Source: Rhodobiaceae bacterium UBA6963 (lineage in GTDB: Bacteria; Pseudomonadota; Alphaproteobacteria; RS24). Taken from it: DNA of 50,211 nucleotides. The notes under the pieces were generated by a model. The model saw nothing but the letters and a program-made list of their open reading frames with translations, was not told where the DNA came from and searched no databases. The stretch is from NCBI GenBank assembly GCA_002450335.1, contig DJZB01000022.1:1-50211 (forward strand), given 5' to 3'. Of this stretch, positions 7,686 through 15,488 are shown one piece after another. How positions within the stretch are numbered: the first letter of the stretch is position 1; every line of letters starts with the position of its first letter. Made by a program: the position numbers and the translations under genes.

Positions 7686-8900
7686 TTAGCTAAGTGCTTT
7701 TTGCAAATTGCTGTCAATTTTATCCAAAAACGCTGTCGTGCTGAGCCAATTTTGCTGAGGCCCGACAAGTAATGCCAAGTCTTTTGTCATATGACCACTT
7801 TCAACAGTGCTAACGCAAATTTTTTCAAGCGTCTGAGCGAAAGACACTAGCGCCTCATTGCCGTCTATATCACCACGTTTGATGAGGCCGCGGGTCCAAG
7901 CAAAGATTGATGCAATTGAGTTTGTTGAGGTTTCTTCACCGCGTTCATGCGCTCGGAAATGTCGCGTTACAGTTCCGTGTGCCGCTTCGGCTTCCATTGT
8001 TTTACCATTTGGCGTGAGGAGTGTTGATGTCATCAAGCCAAGCGAGCCAAAGCCCTGAGCCACAGTGTCTGACTGTACATCACCATCATAGTTTTTACAT
8101 GCCCAGACAAATTTACCGTTCCATTTGAGTGCCGCAGCGACCATGTCGTCTATCAAGCGGTGCTCATAGGTGATGCCATTGGCTTCAAATTTATCTTTGA
8201 ACTCTGCATCAAAAACTTCTTGGAAGAGATCTTTGAAACGTCCATCATAAGCCTTAAGGATAGTGTTTTTTGTGGAGAGATAGACCGGCCAGTTTCTATT
8301 CAAGCCATAATTCATGCTTGCGCGCGCAAAATCACGGATAGACTCATCAAGATTATACATTGCCATCGCAATGCCGCCGCCGGGGAAATCGAAAACATCT
8401 CTTTCGATTTTTTCACTGCCATCTTCTGCTTCCCAGCTGATTTTAAGTTTCCCTTTGCCGGGAACTACAAAATCTGTGGCGCGGTACTGGTCGCCAAATG
8501 CGTGACGTCCAATGACAATCGGATCCGTCCAACCCGGTACGAGGCGCGGAACATTTTTACAAATAATAGGTTCCCTGAATACTGTCCCACCTAGAATGTT
8601 TCTGATGGTACCATTAGGTGAGCGCCACATTTCTTTGAGATCAAATTCTTCTACACGAGCCTCATCGGGGGTGATTGTTGCGCATTTAACGCCGACACCA
8701 TACTCTTTGATAGCTTCAGCCGCATCAATTGTAATTTGGTCATTTGTGTCATCACGCACCTGAACTGACAGGTCGTAATATTTAAGGTCTATATCGAGAT
8801 ATGGTAAGATAAGTTTATCTTTGATGAGCTGCCAGATAATTCTGGTCATTTCATCCCCATCAATCTCAATGACAGGATTTTCAACCTTGATTTTTGACAT
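7686..8900 (-). CDS. icd: NADP-dependent isocitrate dehydrogenase, dimeric type
   Basis: This 404-residue TCA-cycle enzyme oxidizes isocitrate to 2-oxoglutarate. The substrate motif WRSPNGTIRN around S94, the acidic metal ligands in the DDMV segment and the NADP-binding stretch LTPNGKTMEAEAAHGTVTRH identify the homodimeric, eukaryote-like class common in alphaproteobacteria, distinct from E. coli Icd. GAGGG lies 6 bases before the ATG. Directly upstream of that site is a perfect stem-loop (8913-8938) that would sit in the mRNA leader and could affect initiation. Confidence 0.97.
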   Translation of the reverse strand: MSKIKVENPVIEIDGDEMTRIIWQLIKDKLILPYLDIDLKYYDLSVQVRDDTNDQITIDAAEAIKEYGVGVKCATITPDEARVEEFDLKEMWRSPNGTIRNILGGTVFREPIICKNVPRLVPGWTDPIVIGRHAFGDQYRATDFVVPGKGKLKISWEAEDGSEKIERDVFDFPGGGIAMAMYNLDESIRDFARASMNYGLNRNWPVYLSTKNTILKAYDGRFKDLFQEVFDAEFKDKFEANGITYEHRLIDDMVAAALKWNGKFVWACKNYDGDVQSDTVAQGFGSLGLMTSTLLTPNGKTMEAEAAHGTVTRHFRAHERGEETSTNSIASIFAWTRGLIKRGDIDGNEALVSFAQTLEKICVSTVESGHMTKDLALLVGPQQNWLSTTAFLDKIDSNLQKALS

Positions 8901-8912
8901 AGTTAACCCTCA

Positions 8913-8938
8913 ATGCCTTGTGAATTTAGCCAAGGCAT
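8913..8938 (-). promoter_or_regulatory. leader hairpin abutting the icd ribosome binding site
   Basis: ATGCCTTG (8913-8920) and CAAGGCAT (8931-8938) are perfect complementary arms around a 10-base loop. On the minus strand the stem ends immediately before the GAGGG site and ATG of icd. It could be an mRNA structure or a DNA operator; no T tract follows, so it is not a terminator. Confidence 0.4.
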
Positions 8939-9072
8939 AGCAGAGGTTTGGGTTTGATTAAAGGCCTGCATTGATTTATTTGAGAGGTATTTTGTCTCAG
9001 GTGGCAAAATATTCATAAAATTAAACTCAACAGACGCATTATCACCTGAATGAGAGAAAAATCGGATTTTTT

Positions 9073-9870
9073 ATGAAGCCTGCAGTTATTCTAATAGGCC
9101 CTCAACTGGGTGAAAATATCGGTACCGTTGCACGCGCAATGCTAAATTTTGGGCTTGAGGATTTGCGTCTGGTCAATCCTCGTAAGGGCTGGGATGTGGA
9201 ACGAGCTATTAAGGCCTCCGCAGGAGCCGATAAAGTAGTTGAGAATAGAAAAACATTTACGACAACAACTGAAGCCATTGCAGATCTTGGTTATATTGTG
9301 GCAACGACAGCCCGAAGCCGCGATATGGTTAAGACTGTTTTGACGCCTGATAAGACTGCTCAAATGATATATTCTCATGCGGCAGAAAGTGTCCAAAGTG
9401 GTTTGATGTTTGGCCCGGAGAGAACTGGTCTCGATAACGATGATATCACCTTATGTGATGCTATATGCACTGTGCCGCTTAATCCTGAATTCTCATCCCT
9501 TAATCTGGCGCAAGCTGTTTTACTCATGTCTTATGTTTGGTCCGGTTACAAGAACGATACGCCCGAGGAGGTTTTGGTGATGCCTGAGACACGACCTGCT
9601 AACCGAGGTGAATTGTCTGGCATGTTTATGCACCTTGAAAATGCACTTGATGAGGCGGGGTTTCTCTCACCGTCTGAAAAAAAACCTGCAATGGCACGCA
9701 ATATCAGAAATATGCTTATGAGAACAAAAATGACTGAGCAGGACGTAAGGACTTTTAGAGGTATGATAAATGCTTTATTACGTTGGCCGAGGGGCGCAAG
9801 AGACAGTGAAATGAAAGCGCGGGTGCTTGCGATTTCACGCGGAGATCCCGATCCGGGAGATAAAAAATGA
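9073..9870 (+). CDS. trmJ: TrmJ-like tRNA (cytidine/uridine-2'-O-) methyltransferase
   Basis: This 265-residue protein belongs to the SPOUT/TrmH superfamily, which forms a knotted SAM site. The motifs are the N-terminal LIGPQLGENIGTVARAM, then FGPERTGLDNDD and the C-terminal knot motif PLNPEFSSLNLAQAV. The C-terminal extension of about 100 residues and its helical, charged nature fit TrmJ, which methylates the ribose at position 32 of tRNAs. The exact target among TrmH-group enzymes is inferred. The ribosome binding site is weak. rpsD lies downstream but has its own strong promoter. Confidence 0.8.
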   Translation: MKPAVILIGPQLGENIGTVARAMLNFGLEDLRLVNPRKGWDVERAIKASAGADKVVENRKTFTTTTEAIADLGYIVATTARSRDMVKTVLTPDKTAQMIYSHAAESVQSGLMFGPERTGLDNDDITLCDAICTVPLNPEFSSLNLAQAVLLMSYVWSGYKNDTPEEVLVMPETRPANRGELSGMFMHLENALDEAGFLSPSEKKPAMARNIRNMLMRTKMTEQDVRTFRGMINALLRWPRGARDSEMKARVLAISRGDPDPGDKK

Positions 9871-9892
9871 AAGATAAAAAAATTAACTTAAA

Positions 9893-9910
9893 TCAAACCT
9901 TAAGGTTTGA
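9893..9910. promoter_or_regulatory. 18-bp perfect palindrome overlapping the rpsD -35
   Basis: TCAAACCTT (9893-9901) and AAGGTTTGA (9902-9910) form an uninterrupted palindrome. Its right end shares TTGA with the predicted rpsD -35 box, the position of a repressor or activator site. No plus-strand T tract follows, so it is not a clear trmJ terminator. Confidence 0.45.
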
Positions 9911-9934
9911 CAGTTCCGTGAAGCTGGCTATACT
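9907..9934 (+). promoter_or_regulatory. rpsD promoter
   Basis: A perfect TTGACA at 9907-9912 and TATACT (five of six) at 9929-9934 are separated by 16 bp. They lie about 75 bp before the rpsD start, leaving a leader of roughly 70 nt. This is the closest sigma-70 match I found in the window. Confidence 0.65.
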
Positions 9935-9946
9935 CCGCGCTCAATG

Positions 9947-9963
9947 TGGAAGGTTTTCTTCCA
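9947..9963 (+). promoter_or_regulatory. hairpin in the rpsD leader
   Basis: TGGAAG (9947-9952) pairs with CTTCCA (9958-9963) over a GTTTT loop and is followed by a T-rich stretch (TCTTTATTTT). It resembles a weak attenuator or a structured leader and lies between the predicted transcription start and the S4 start codon. Confidence 0.35.
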
Positions 9964-10009
9964 TCTTTATTTTCTGAAACTGGTTTGACGACGTAAAGGA
10001 TTATCCCGC

Positions 10010-10630
10010 ATGAGCAAGCGGATTAGTGCTAAATATAAAATTGACCGCCGCATGGGCGAGAACATTTGGGGTCGCCCTAAGAGCCCTGTGAACAGACGTG
10101 ATTATGGTCCTGGACAGCATGGTCAAAATCGTCGTGGTAAACTTTCTGACTTTGGTCTTCAGTTGCGCGCCAAGCAAAAGCTGAAAGGCCATTACGGCAA
10201 CATCACCGAAAAACAGTTTCGTGGTATTTATGCTGAAGCCTCTCGCCTCAAGGGAGATACAAGTGAAAACCTTGTCGGTCTTCTTGAGCAACGCTTAGAT
10301 GCGATTATTTATCGTGCTAAATTCGTCCCAACTGTTTTTGCAGCCCGTCAATTTGTTAATCACGGCCATGTGATGGTTAATGGTCGTCGCTGCAATATCC
10401 CAAGTGCCCGTATTAAGCCCGGCGATGTGGTTCAGGTTCGTGATAAGTCCCGGAATATTGCGCTTGTACTGGAGGCTGTACAAAGCCCAGAACGCGATAC
10501 ACCTGATTATCTTGATGTTGATCATAATAAAATGATAGCGAGTATTACTCGTGTTCCACAACTGGCGGATGTGCCTTATCCGGTTCAGATGGAACCGAAC
10601 CTCGTCGTCGAATATTATTCTAGAAATTAG
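10010..10630 (+). CDS. rpsD: 30S ribosomal protein S4
   Basis: This 206-residue primary 16S rRNA-binding protein has the S4 N-terminal region (SKRISAKYKIDRRMGENIW...) and the S4 RNA-binding domain at about 97-150 (EQRLDAIIYRAKF, then FVNHGHVMVNG). The N-terminal zinc-binding cysteines of some S4 proteins are absent, so this is the C-minus type. It stands alone with its own promoter, a possible leader hairpin and a strong terminator. In other bacteria S4 autoregulates its operon; the same here is only inference. Confidence 0.98.
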   Translation: MSKRISAKYKIDRRMGENIWGRPKSPVNRRDYGPGQHGQNRRGKLSDFGLQLRAKQKLKGHYGNITEKQFRGIYAEASRLKGDTSENLVGLLEQRLDAIIYRAKFVPTVFAARQFVNHGHVMVNGRRCNIPSARIKPGDVVQVRDKSRNIALVLEAVQSPERDTPDYLDVDHNKMIASITRVPQLADVPYPVQMEPNLVVEYYSRN

Positions 10631-10643
10631 ATTTTCTTAAATT

Positions 10644-10666
10644 AACCCGCCTCGGCGGGTTTTTTT
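10644..10666 (+). terminator. intrinsic terminator after rpsD
   Basis: AACCCGC (10644-10650) pairs with GCGGGTT (10655-10661) across a CTCG tetraloop and runs into seven Ts. The stop codon of the convergent prs gene lies in the T tract, so the two genes end within about 35 bp of each other. Confidence 0.88.
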
Positions 10667-11597
10667 AATCGAACAGGCTGGAGACAGAACGCTCTTCAGT
10701 TGTTCTCAGCATGGCTTCGCCAATAAGCGGCGCGATTGTGATAACCGAAAATTTATCACTATTAATCACTTCCTCAGATGGCTGAATAGAGTCAGTAATC
10801 AATAATTTTTCCATAACAGAATTATTCACACGATCAGTCGCTGTGCCTGATAGCACGCCATGGGTAACATATGCTGATACACTGGAAGCACCATTTTCCA
10901 TTAGTGCTGCAGCCGCATTACACAGAGTTCCAGCACTATCAACAATATCATCGACGAGGAGGCACTTACGTCCACTCACATCACCAATAATGTTCATGAC
11001 TTCAGATTCACCCGCTCTTTCGCGTCTTTTATCAACAATCGCCAAATCGGCATTAATACGCTTACCCAATGCACGGGTACGAACAACCCCGCCGACATCG
11101 GGTGAGACCACCATCAAATCATCCCCGTTAAATCGGGCTTTAATATCATCAACAAAAACGGGAGCACCAAAAAGATTATCTGTAGGGATATCAAAAAATC
11201 CTTGTATCTGCCCGGCATGTAGGTCCAGTGTCAGCACGCGGTCAGCTCCGGCAGCTTCGATGAGATTGGCGACAAGCTTGGCTGAAATGGGTGTCCGTGG
11301 ACCAGGCTTGCGATCCTGTCGTGCATAGCCAAAATAGGGTATGACTGCAGTAATACGACGCGCTGAAGACCGCCTTAAGGCATCTATGGTTATTAATAAT
11401 TCCATGAGATTGTCATTAGCCGGAAAAGAAGTGGATTGAATGATGAATACATCTTCACCACGTACATTTTCTTGTATCTCTACAAAAACTTCCTCATCGG
11501 CAAAACGTCTTATGTCTGATTTTGTCAGAGGTATATTGAGATATTTCGCGATTGCTTCAGCGAGTGGACGATTACTGTTTCCGGCGACTAATTTCAT
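10665..11597 (-). CDS. prs: ribose-phosphate pyrophosphokinase (PRPP synthetase)
   Basis: This 310-residue enzyme makes PRPP from ribose 5-phosphate and ATP for nucleotide, histidine and tryptophan synthesis. It shows the N-terminal MKLVAGNSNRPLAEAIA, the PRPP synthase signature DLHAGQIQGFF (125-135) and the PRPP-binding loop VDDIVDSAGT (215-224). I chose the ATG at 11597 rather than the longer frame to 11663, because GGGAAG is well placed before it and the protein then starts as family members do. It converges on rpsD. Confidence 0.97.
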   Translation of the reverse strand: MKLVAGNSNRPLAEAIAKYLNIPLTKSDIRRFADEEVFVEIQENVRGEDVFIIQSTSFPANDNLMELLITIDALRRSSARRITAVIPYFGYARQDRKPGPRTPISAKLVANLIEAAGADRVLTLDLHAGQIQGFFDIPTDNLFGAPVFVDDIKARFNGDDLMVVSPDVGGVVRTRALGKRINADLAIVDKRRERAGESEVMNIIGDVSGRKCLLVDDIVDSAGTLCNAAAALMENGASSVSAYVTHGVLSGTATDRVNNSVMEKLLITDSIQPSEEVINSDKFSVITIAPLIGEAMLRTTEERSVSSLFD

Positions 11598-11698
11598 GGC
11601 TTCTTCCCACAGAGTCCTTTGACACGTTTTTGTAACAAAGCAGAGCGATCTGCGTAACCCCATTTTTTCAAAATTAAAAATATTTTCTAATAATATGC

Positions 11699-12466
11699 CT
11701 AAGTCAGGGTTATGGCAGATACTTGTCGACCATAATCAGATTCTTTTTGATGAGTTGTACGACGATAAGAAAAATATTCATCAGGATTTAAATAAGTACA
11801 GATATCAAGGTTTGACACATGCTTTATGCCGGCAGCCTTTATTCTGGACTGAACAAAAGCCGGGAGATTGAATAAAAACTTATCGGACTCCTTTACCGGT
11901 AAGAATAAATTTTTTGCCGAGGGGTCTACTGCAACGACTTGATTAAAAACATCCCGACCCACTTGGTAAGCCTTTTGGGATATAGCAGGGCCAATGACGG
12001 CTTTAAGGCTATCGGGTTGAGCTTGTTCTGTTTTAAGTTTAGCAACAAGATTTTCAATAATGCCAGCAGCGGCACCTTTCCAGCCTGCATGTGCTGTGGC
12101 GACAATGTCTGTCTTATCACCTCCGATACTGCCGCAGATGAGAACCGGAACACAGTCAGCTGATAACACACCTAATGCTATCCCTTTTTCTTTTGTGAAT
12201 AGCGCATCAGCATCAGGCTTGTCGTCTGGGGCAAATACCTCGGCAACCTTATTGCTATGTGTTTGATATCCCGTAACCAAGTTTTGCGCGTTTAGACACG
12301 ATGCAACCCTTCTACGGTTGATGATAATTTTTTCTATTTCATCATTGGAGCCGAGGCCAATATTCAAGCTGCTATACAGCCCGTCAGAGACACCGCCTTG
12401 GCGTCCAAAAAAACCGTGTGTGGTTGGTGCTAAAAGCGGGTCAATTTGAAAATGAGGTGCTGTCAT
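11699..12466 (-). CDS. pgeF: PgeF/YfiH-family laccase-domain protein
   Basis: This 255-residue protein belongs to the YfiH (DUF152) family, once called polyphenol oxidase and later linked to purine nucleoside phosphorylase activity and to peptidoglycan editing. The zinc ligands are visible as H70 (YQTHS), C105 (SADCVP) and H126 (AHAGWKG). The start codon overlaps the midA stop codon by one base (TAATG), implying translational coupling. The cellular role in this organism is uncertain. Confidence 0.92.
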   Translation of the reverse strand: MTAPHFQIDPLLAPTTHGFFGRQGGVSDGLYSSLNIGLGSNDEIEKIIINRRRVASCLNAQNLVTGYQTHSNKVAEVFAPDDKPDADALFTKEKGIALGVLSADCVPVLICGSIGGDKTDIVATAHAGWKGAAAGIIENLVAKLKTEQAQPDSLKAVIGPAISQKAYQVGRDVFNQVVAVDPSAKNLFLPVKESDKFLFNLPAFVQSRIKAAGIKHVSNLDICTYLNPDEYFSYRRTTHQKESDYGRQVSAITLT

Positions 12467-13581
12467 TAAACATCTCTCACTATTTTTTCAAATCCTGCGG
12501 GTGAGGTCGCATCTTTTTTGGTAACTGCGAGAACATTAAAAAGTATACCCATTTGATCCATACCAATGAGACGATTACGCGCAGCAAGTAGATCAGTTTT
12601 TTGTTGGTTATTGGCTTTCAGGCTCAAGCTTTCAAAGCGTTGCTCCAAACCCAGAGATAAAAGGAAGTTTCTTTGTGAGGCAGGGCCTAAACTCCTGCAG
12701 GATGCATCTTCCGCTATATCAGCAAGCCGTTTGAAATTCACATGAGCGGTGAGATCTGCATTCCCCGGGTTCTTAAAGGGGGAGACGGTTTGATGTTCTG
12801 AAAGTGCCTGAAATGTGTCACCCGTTTGGTTTTGAGTGTACCCATAATCAATTATCAAAAGGGCACCACTATATTCAGCAATATAATTGGTAAGTTGCGT
12901 CATGATAGTCTCTGCTTCTGGAGTAGTTTCCAGAATATCCCCATGTTTAAAGTCATGCGCTGCAGGCAAGATTTCCTTAAGTGTAAAATCTTTCAGTGTC
13001 ACTAGAGCAAGTTCACTGTCTTCTACGTCTACGCATCTCAGTGCCCATGTATTATTTTCTTGAACATACTGGCGGATAGGAAGAGCGTCAAAAAACTCAT
13101 TAGCATAAATTATTACCGGCATGTGGTGACAGGCCTCAAGTAAATCTTTGATGTTTTTATGCCAATGACATGATGTTCCCTCATCCAATAATCTAGAAAG
13201 AGTTTGGTTTTGCATATCTTGCAGTACAGGACTGGTTTCAAGAAGATGAAGATGAGCAGATTGAAGATAGTCAGGTTGCATTTTCACCGCATTGGCGATA
13301 TCGCGCATGAGTGTGCCGCGCCCCGGGCCGAGTTCAACAAGATTGAACTCTGACCATGAACCCGACTTCATCCAGAAATCAAGCCCCCACAAACCAAGCA
13401 ATTCCCCAAAGACCTGACTGATTTCCGGCGCGGTGACAAAATCCCCCTTTTTGCCGAATGGATCTTGTTTTGTGTAGTAACCGTGGGTGTTGTCACCTAA
13501 TGCACGCGACATATAATTTTCAAGCGGCATAGGTCCGTTGGCGAGAATTTCTTCGATGATAATTTGCTTCAACTCATTCAT
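12466..13581 (-). CDS. MidA/NDUFAF7-family SAM-dependent methyltransferase
   Basis: This 371-residue protein matches the MidA family, the bacterial relatives of mitochondrial NDUFAF7, which methylates an arginine of a respiratory complex I subunit. The SAM-binding motif VELGPGRGT is at 82-90, preceded by the typical N-terminal segment GYYTKQDPFGKKGDFVTAPE (about 35-54). Its start overlaps the lgt stop by one base and its stop overlaps the pgeF start by one base, so lgt-midA-pgeF form a coupled operon. That the bacterial protein also serves complex I is an inference from homology. Confidence 0.9.
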   Translation of the reverse strand: MNELKQIIIEEILANGPMPLENYMSRALGDNTHGYYTKQDPFGKKGDFVTAPEISQVFGELLGLWGLDFWMKSGSWSEFNLVELGPGRGTLMRDIANAVKMQPDYLQSAHLHLLETSPVLQDMQNQTLSRLLDEGTSCHWHKNIKDLLEACHHMPVIIYANEFFDALPIRQYVQENNTWALRCVDVEDSELALVTLKDFTLKEILPAAHDFKHGDILETTPEAETIMTQLTNYIAEYSGALLIIDYGYTQNQTGDTFQALSEHQTVSPFKNPGNADLTAHVNFKRLADIAEDASCRSLGPASQRNFLLSLGLEQRFESLSLKANNQQKTDLLAARNRLIGMDQMGILFNVLAVTKKDATSPAGFEKIVRDV

Positions 13582-14396
13582 TATTTTTGGATTACATCTT
13601 TTTTCCGGGTTGCCAGATAAACAAAAAATAAGCCGGCAATCAGCATGGGAACGGATAACCAGAAGCCCATAGTCGTTCCACCGACGAGGTACCCTATATG
13701 CGCATCGGGTTCGCGGAAAAATTGCTCAACAATCATGCGAGACAGTCCATAACCTGCGATAAAAATACCCATTATAAGTCCTGGCTTTTCTAATGCATTG
13801 GTGCGCCTACAAAGATAAGCCAGAACGATAAACAGCAACAACCCCTCAAGAAATGCCTCGTAAAGTTGACTTGGGTGACGCGGAAGGGGACCGCCATTTG
13901 GGAAAATAACGCCCAACGCAAATTCTGTTTGTCTTCCCCATAATTCACTATTAATAAAATTGGCGATGCGCCCTAAAAATAATCCAATAGGCGAAGCTGC
14001 GGCGATTAGGTCACCCAGTGTTAACGGGTTGATGTTGAGCTTACGGGCATAAAGCAACGCCGCAATAGTTACCCCAAGAAAGCCGCCATGAAAGGCCATA
14101 CCACCTTCCCAGACGGCAAGTATTTGTCCGGGGTTATCAAGGTAATAACCTGGGTTATAAAATAAGACATATCCAAGCCGCCCCCCAATTATGGTGCCGA
14201 GGGTTAGCCAGAGCAGAAAATCGTCAAGCTGAGATGGCTGGTCTTTATGATGCGGCTGATAAATGGATGTTTTTGGCTCAAGCCATAACATATAGTACCA
14301 ACCGCCGATGAGACCGACTATGTAGGCCAGTGCATACCAGCGTAATGCAAATGGTCCTATTTGAAAAATTATTGGGTCAATATCGGGAAAGGGCAT
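13581..14396 (-). CDS. lgt: prolipoprotein diacylglyceryl transferase
   Basis: This 271-residue inner-membrane enzyme transfers diacylglycerol from phosphatidylglycerol to the lipobox cysteine of prolipoproteins, the first step of lipoprotein maturation. Several hydrophobic segments, the HGG motif with H103 and the Lgt signature GRIANFINSELWGR (142-155) identify it. It is first in the lgt-midA-pgeF unit and shares a 125-bp divergent region with the ubiK-like gene. A substrate of this pathway, MlaA, is encoded at 43766-44494. Confidence 0.98.
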   Translation of the reverse strand: MPFPDIDPIIFQIGPFALRWYALAYIVGLIGGWYYMLWLEPKTSIYQPHHKDQPSQLDDFLLWLTLGTIIGGRLGYVLFYNPGYYLDNPGQILAVWEGGMAFHGGFLGVTIAALLYARKLNINPLTLGDLIAAASPIGLFLGRIANFINSELWGRQTEFALGVIFPNGGPLPRHPSQLYEAFLEGLLLFIVLAYLCRRTNALEKPGLIMGIFIAGYGLSRMIVEQFFREPDAHIGYLVGGTTMGFWLSVPMLIAGLFFVYLATRKKDVIQK

Positions 14397-14521
14397 TCTA
14401 TCACTCTTTTTTGTTTCAGCGTCTGCTTTAAGGGGGTGTCAGGCTTTTATTTGGGGTTTACATCAATATTTGTTATATCATGAATATTAATTCTTCTTAG
14501 CTCTAATGGATAGGCAAACCA

Positions 14522-14842
14522 ATGAGTCAGACACGTGAAAAAATTGTTGATGATTTTGTGAAACTTATGATGGGTGCTGTCGGGACTGCCCAAGGGATGC
14601 AAGAGGAGGCTTCTTCATTAATGCGTTCGCGACTGGAAAACACTGTTCGTAAACTTGATTTAGTCTCTCGGGAAGAATTTGATGTTGTTGCTGAGATGGC
14701 ACAACAAGCGCGTCAAGAAAATGAAGTTTTGGTTAAGCGTCTTGACGAGCTTGAAGGCATTTTAAGCCAAAAAAGCCCTTCAACAGCGAAAAAAGTGACT
14801 CGTAAAAAACCGTCAACAACAAAGAAGTCATCTTCTGGGTGA
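14522..14842 (+). CDS. UbiK/BMFP-family accessory protein
   Basis: This 106-residue protein contains a coiled-coil BMFP domain (about 5-85) and a lysine-, serine- and threonine-rich tail. Relatives include UbiK, an accessory factor of aerobic ubiquinone biosynthesis in E. coli, and the Brucella membrane fusogenic protein. The family assignment is good, but whether this one works in ubiquinone synthesis cannot be decided here. The ATG has an AGG at moderate spacing. Confidence 0.8.
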   Translation: MSQTREKIVDDFVKLMMGAVGTAQGMQEEASSLMRSRLENTVRKLDLVSREEFDVVAEMAQQARQENEVLVKRLDELEGILSQKSPSTAKKVTRKKPSTTKKSSSG

Positions 14843-14879
14843 TTGCCCCTTTTATCGTTACTGTGAATCAGGCACTGTC

Positions 14880-14913
14880 ATTTAGTGGGTAAAGTCTAAT
14901 TGACCCACTAAAT
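14880..14913. repeat. 11-bp inverted repeat between ubiK-like and ybjN-like genes
   Basis: ATTTAGTGGGT (14880-14890) and ACCCACTAAAT (14903-14913) are perfect complements around a 12-base loop. It could terminate the upstream gene, but no T tract follows on the plus strand; an operator or mRNA structure before the ybjN-like gene is also possible. Confidence 0.5.
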
Positions 14914-14987
14914 CTGGTATAAGCATAAAATTAAGATGTGAAATCAGTTTCAGGCATTAAGTGCAACAGACATAACAGGCGATAATT

Positions 14988-15488
14988 ATGAACCTAGCTG
15001 AAGCCCAAGACATCCAAATTTCCGAACACCCTATCGACGCGATGGAAAAACTGGCGGCTGCCTATGAATGGCCTAGCGAGCGGGGGACGGAAGATGACAT
15101 GAATATTTGTGTCTCAGGTAAATATTGTGATTTGCATATGGCGATTAGTTGGCGTTCTGATTTGGGTGGACTGCATCTAGCCTGTGTTCTCGACACAAAA
15201 GTACCAACAGCCAAAAGAAATGATGTTTGCGACCTGATTGCTCAAATTAATGAGCAATTATGGCTTGGGCATTTTGATATTTGGTCCGGCGATGGTGCGG
15301 TTTTATTCCGTAACACGCTGATGGTTAGTGGTGAGGGCCTCAGTGAAACGCAATGCGAAGGTCTGTTAAATCATGCCGTGACGACTTGCGAACAATTCTT
15401 CCCGGCTTTCCAATATCTCATCTGGGCGGGGCATGACGCTCAAAGAGCCCTTGAGGTTTGTATGTTTGAAACCAAGGGCGATGCCTAA
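14988..15488 (+). CDS. YbjN domain-containing protein
   Basis: This 166-residue protein fits the YbjN family, which shares the fold of type III secretion chaperones and is widespread in alphaproteobacteria beside proC. Features include an N-terminal amphipathic segment and the central strands ISWRSDLGGLHLACVLD and FDIWSGDGAVLFRNTL. No catalytic motif is evident and no enzymatic role is known for it. It overlaps the proC start by 8 bp, so the two are translated together. Confidence 0.75.
   Translation: MNLAEAQDIQISEHPIDAMEKLAAAYEWPSERGTEDDMNICVSGKYCDLHMAISWRSDLGGLHLACVLDTKVPTAKRNDVCDLIAQINEQLWLGHFDIWSGDGAVLFRNTLMVSGEGLSETQCEGLLNHAVTTCEQFFPAFQYLIWAGHDAQRALEVCMFETKGDA

Noticed and set aside
9841..9870. 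TCCCG-ATC-CGGGA hairpin at the end of the trmJ-like gene as terminator
   Set aside because: It lies inside the coding end (GDPDPGDKK) and is followed by an A tract rather than a T tract on the plus strand.
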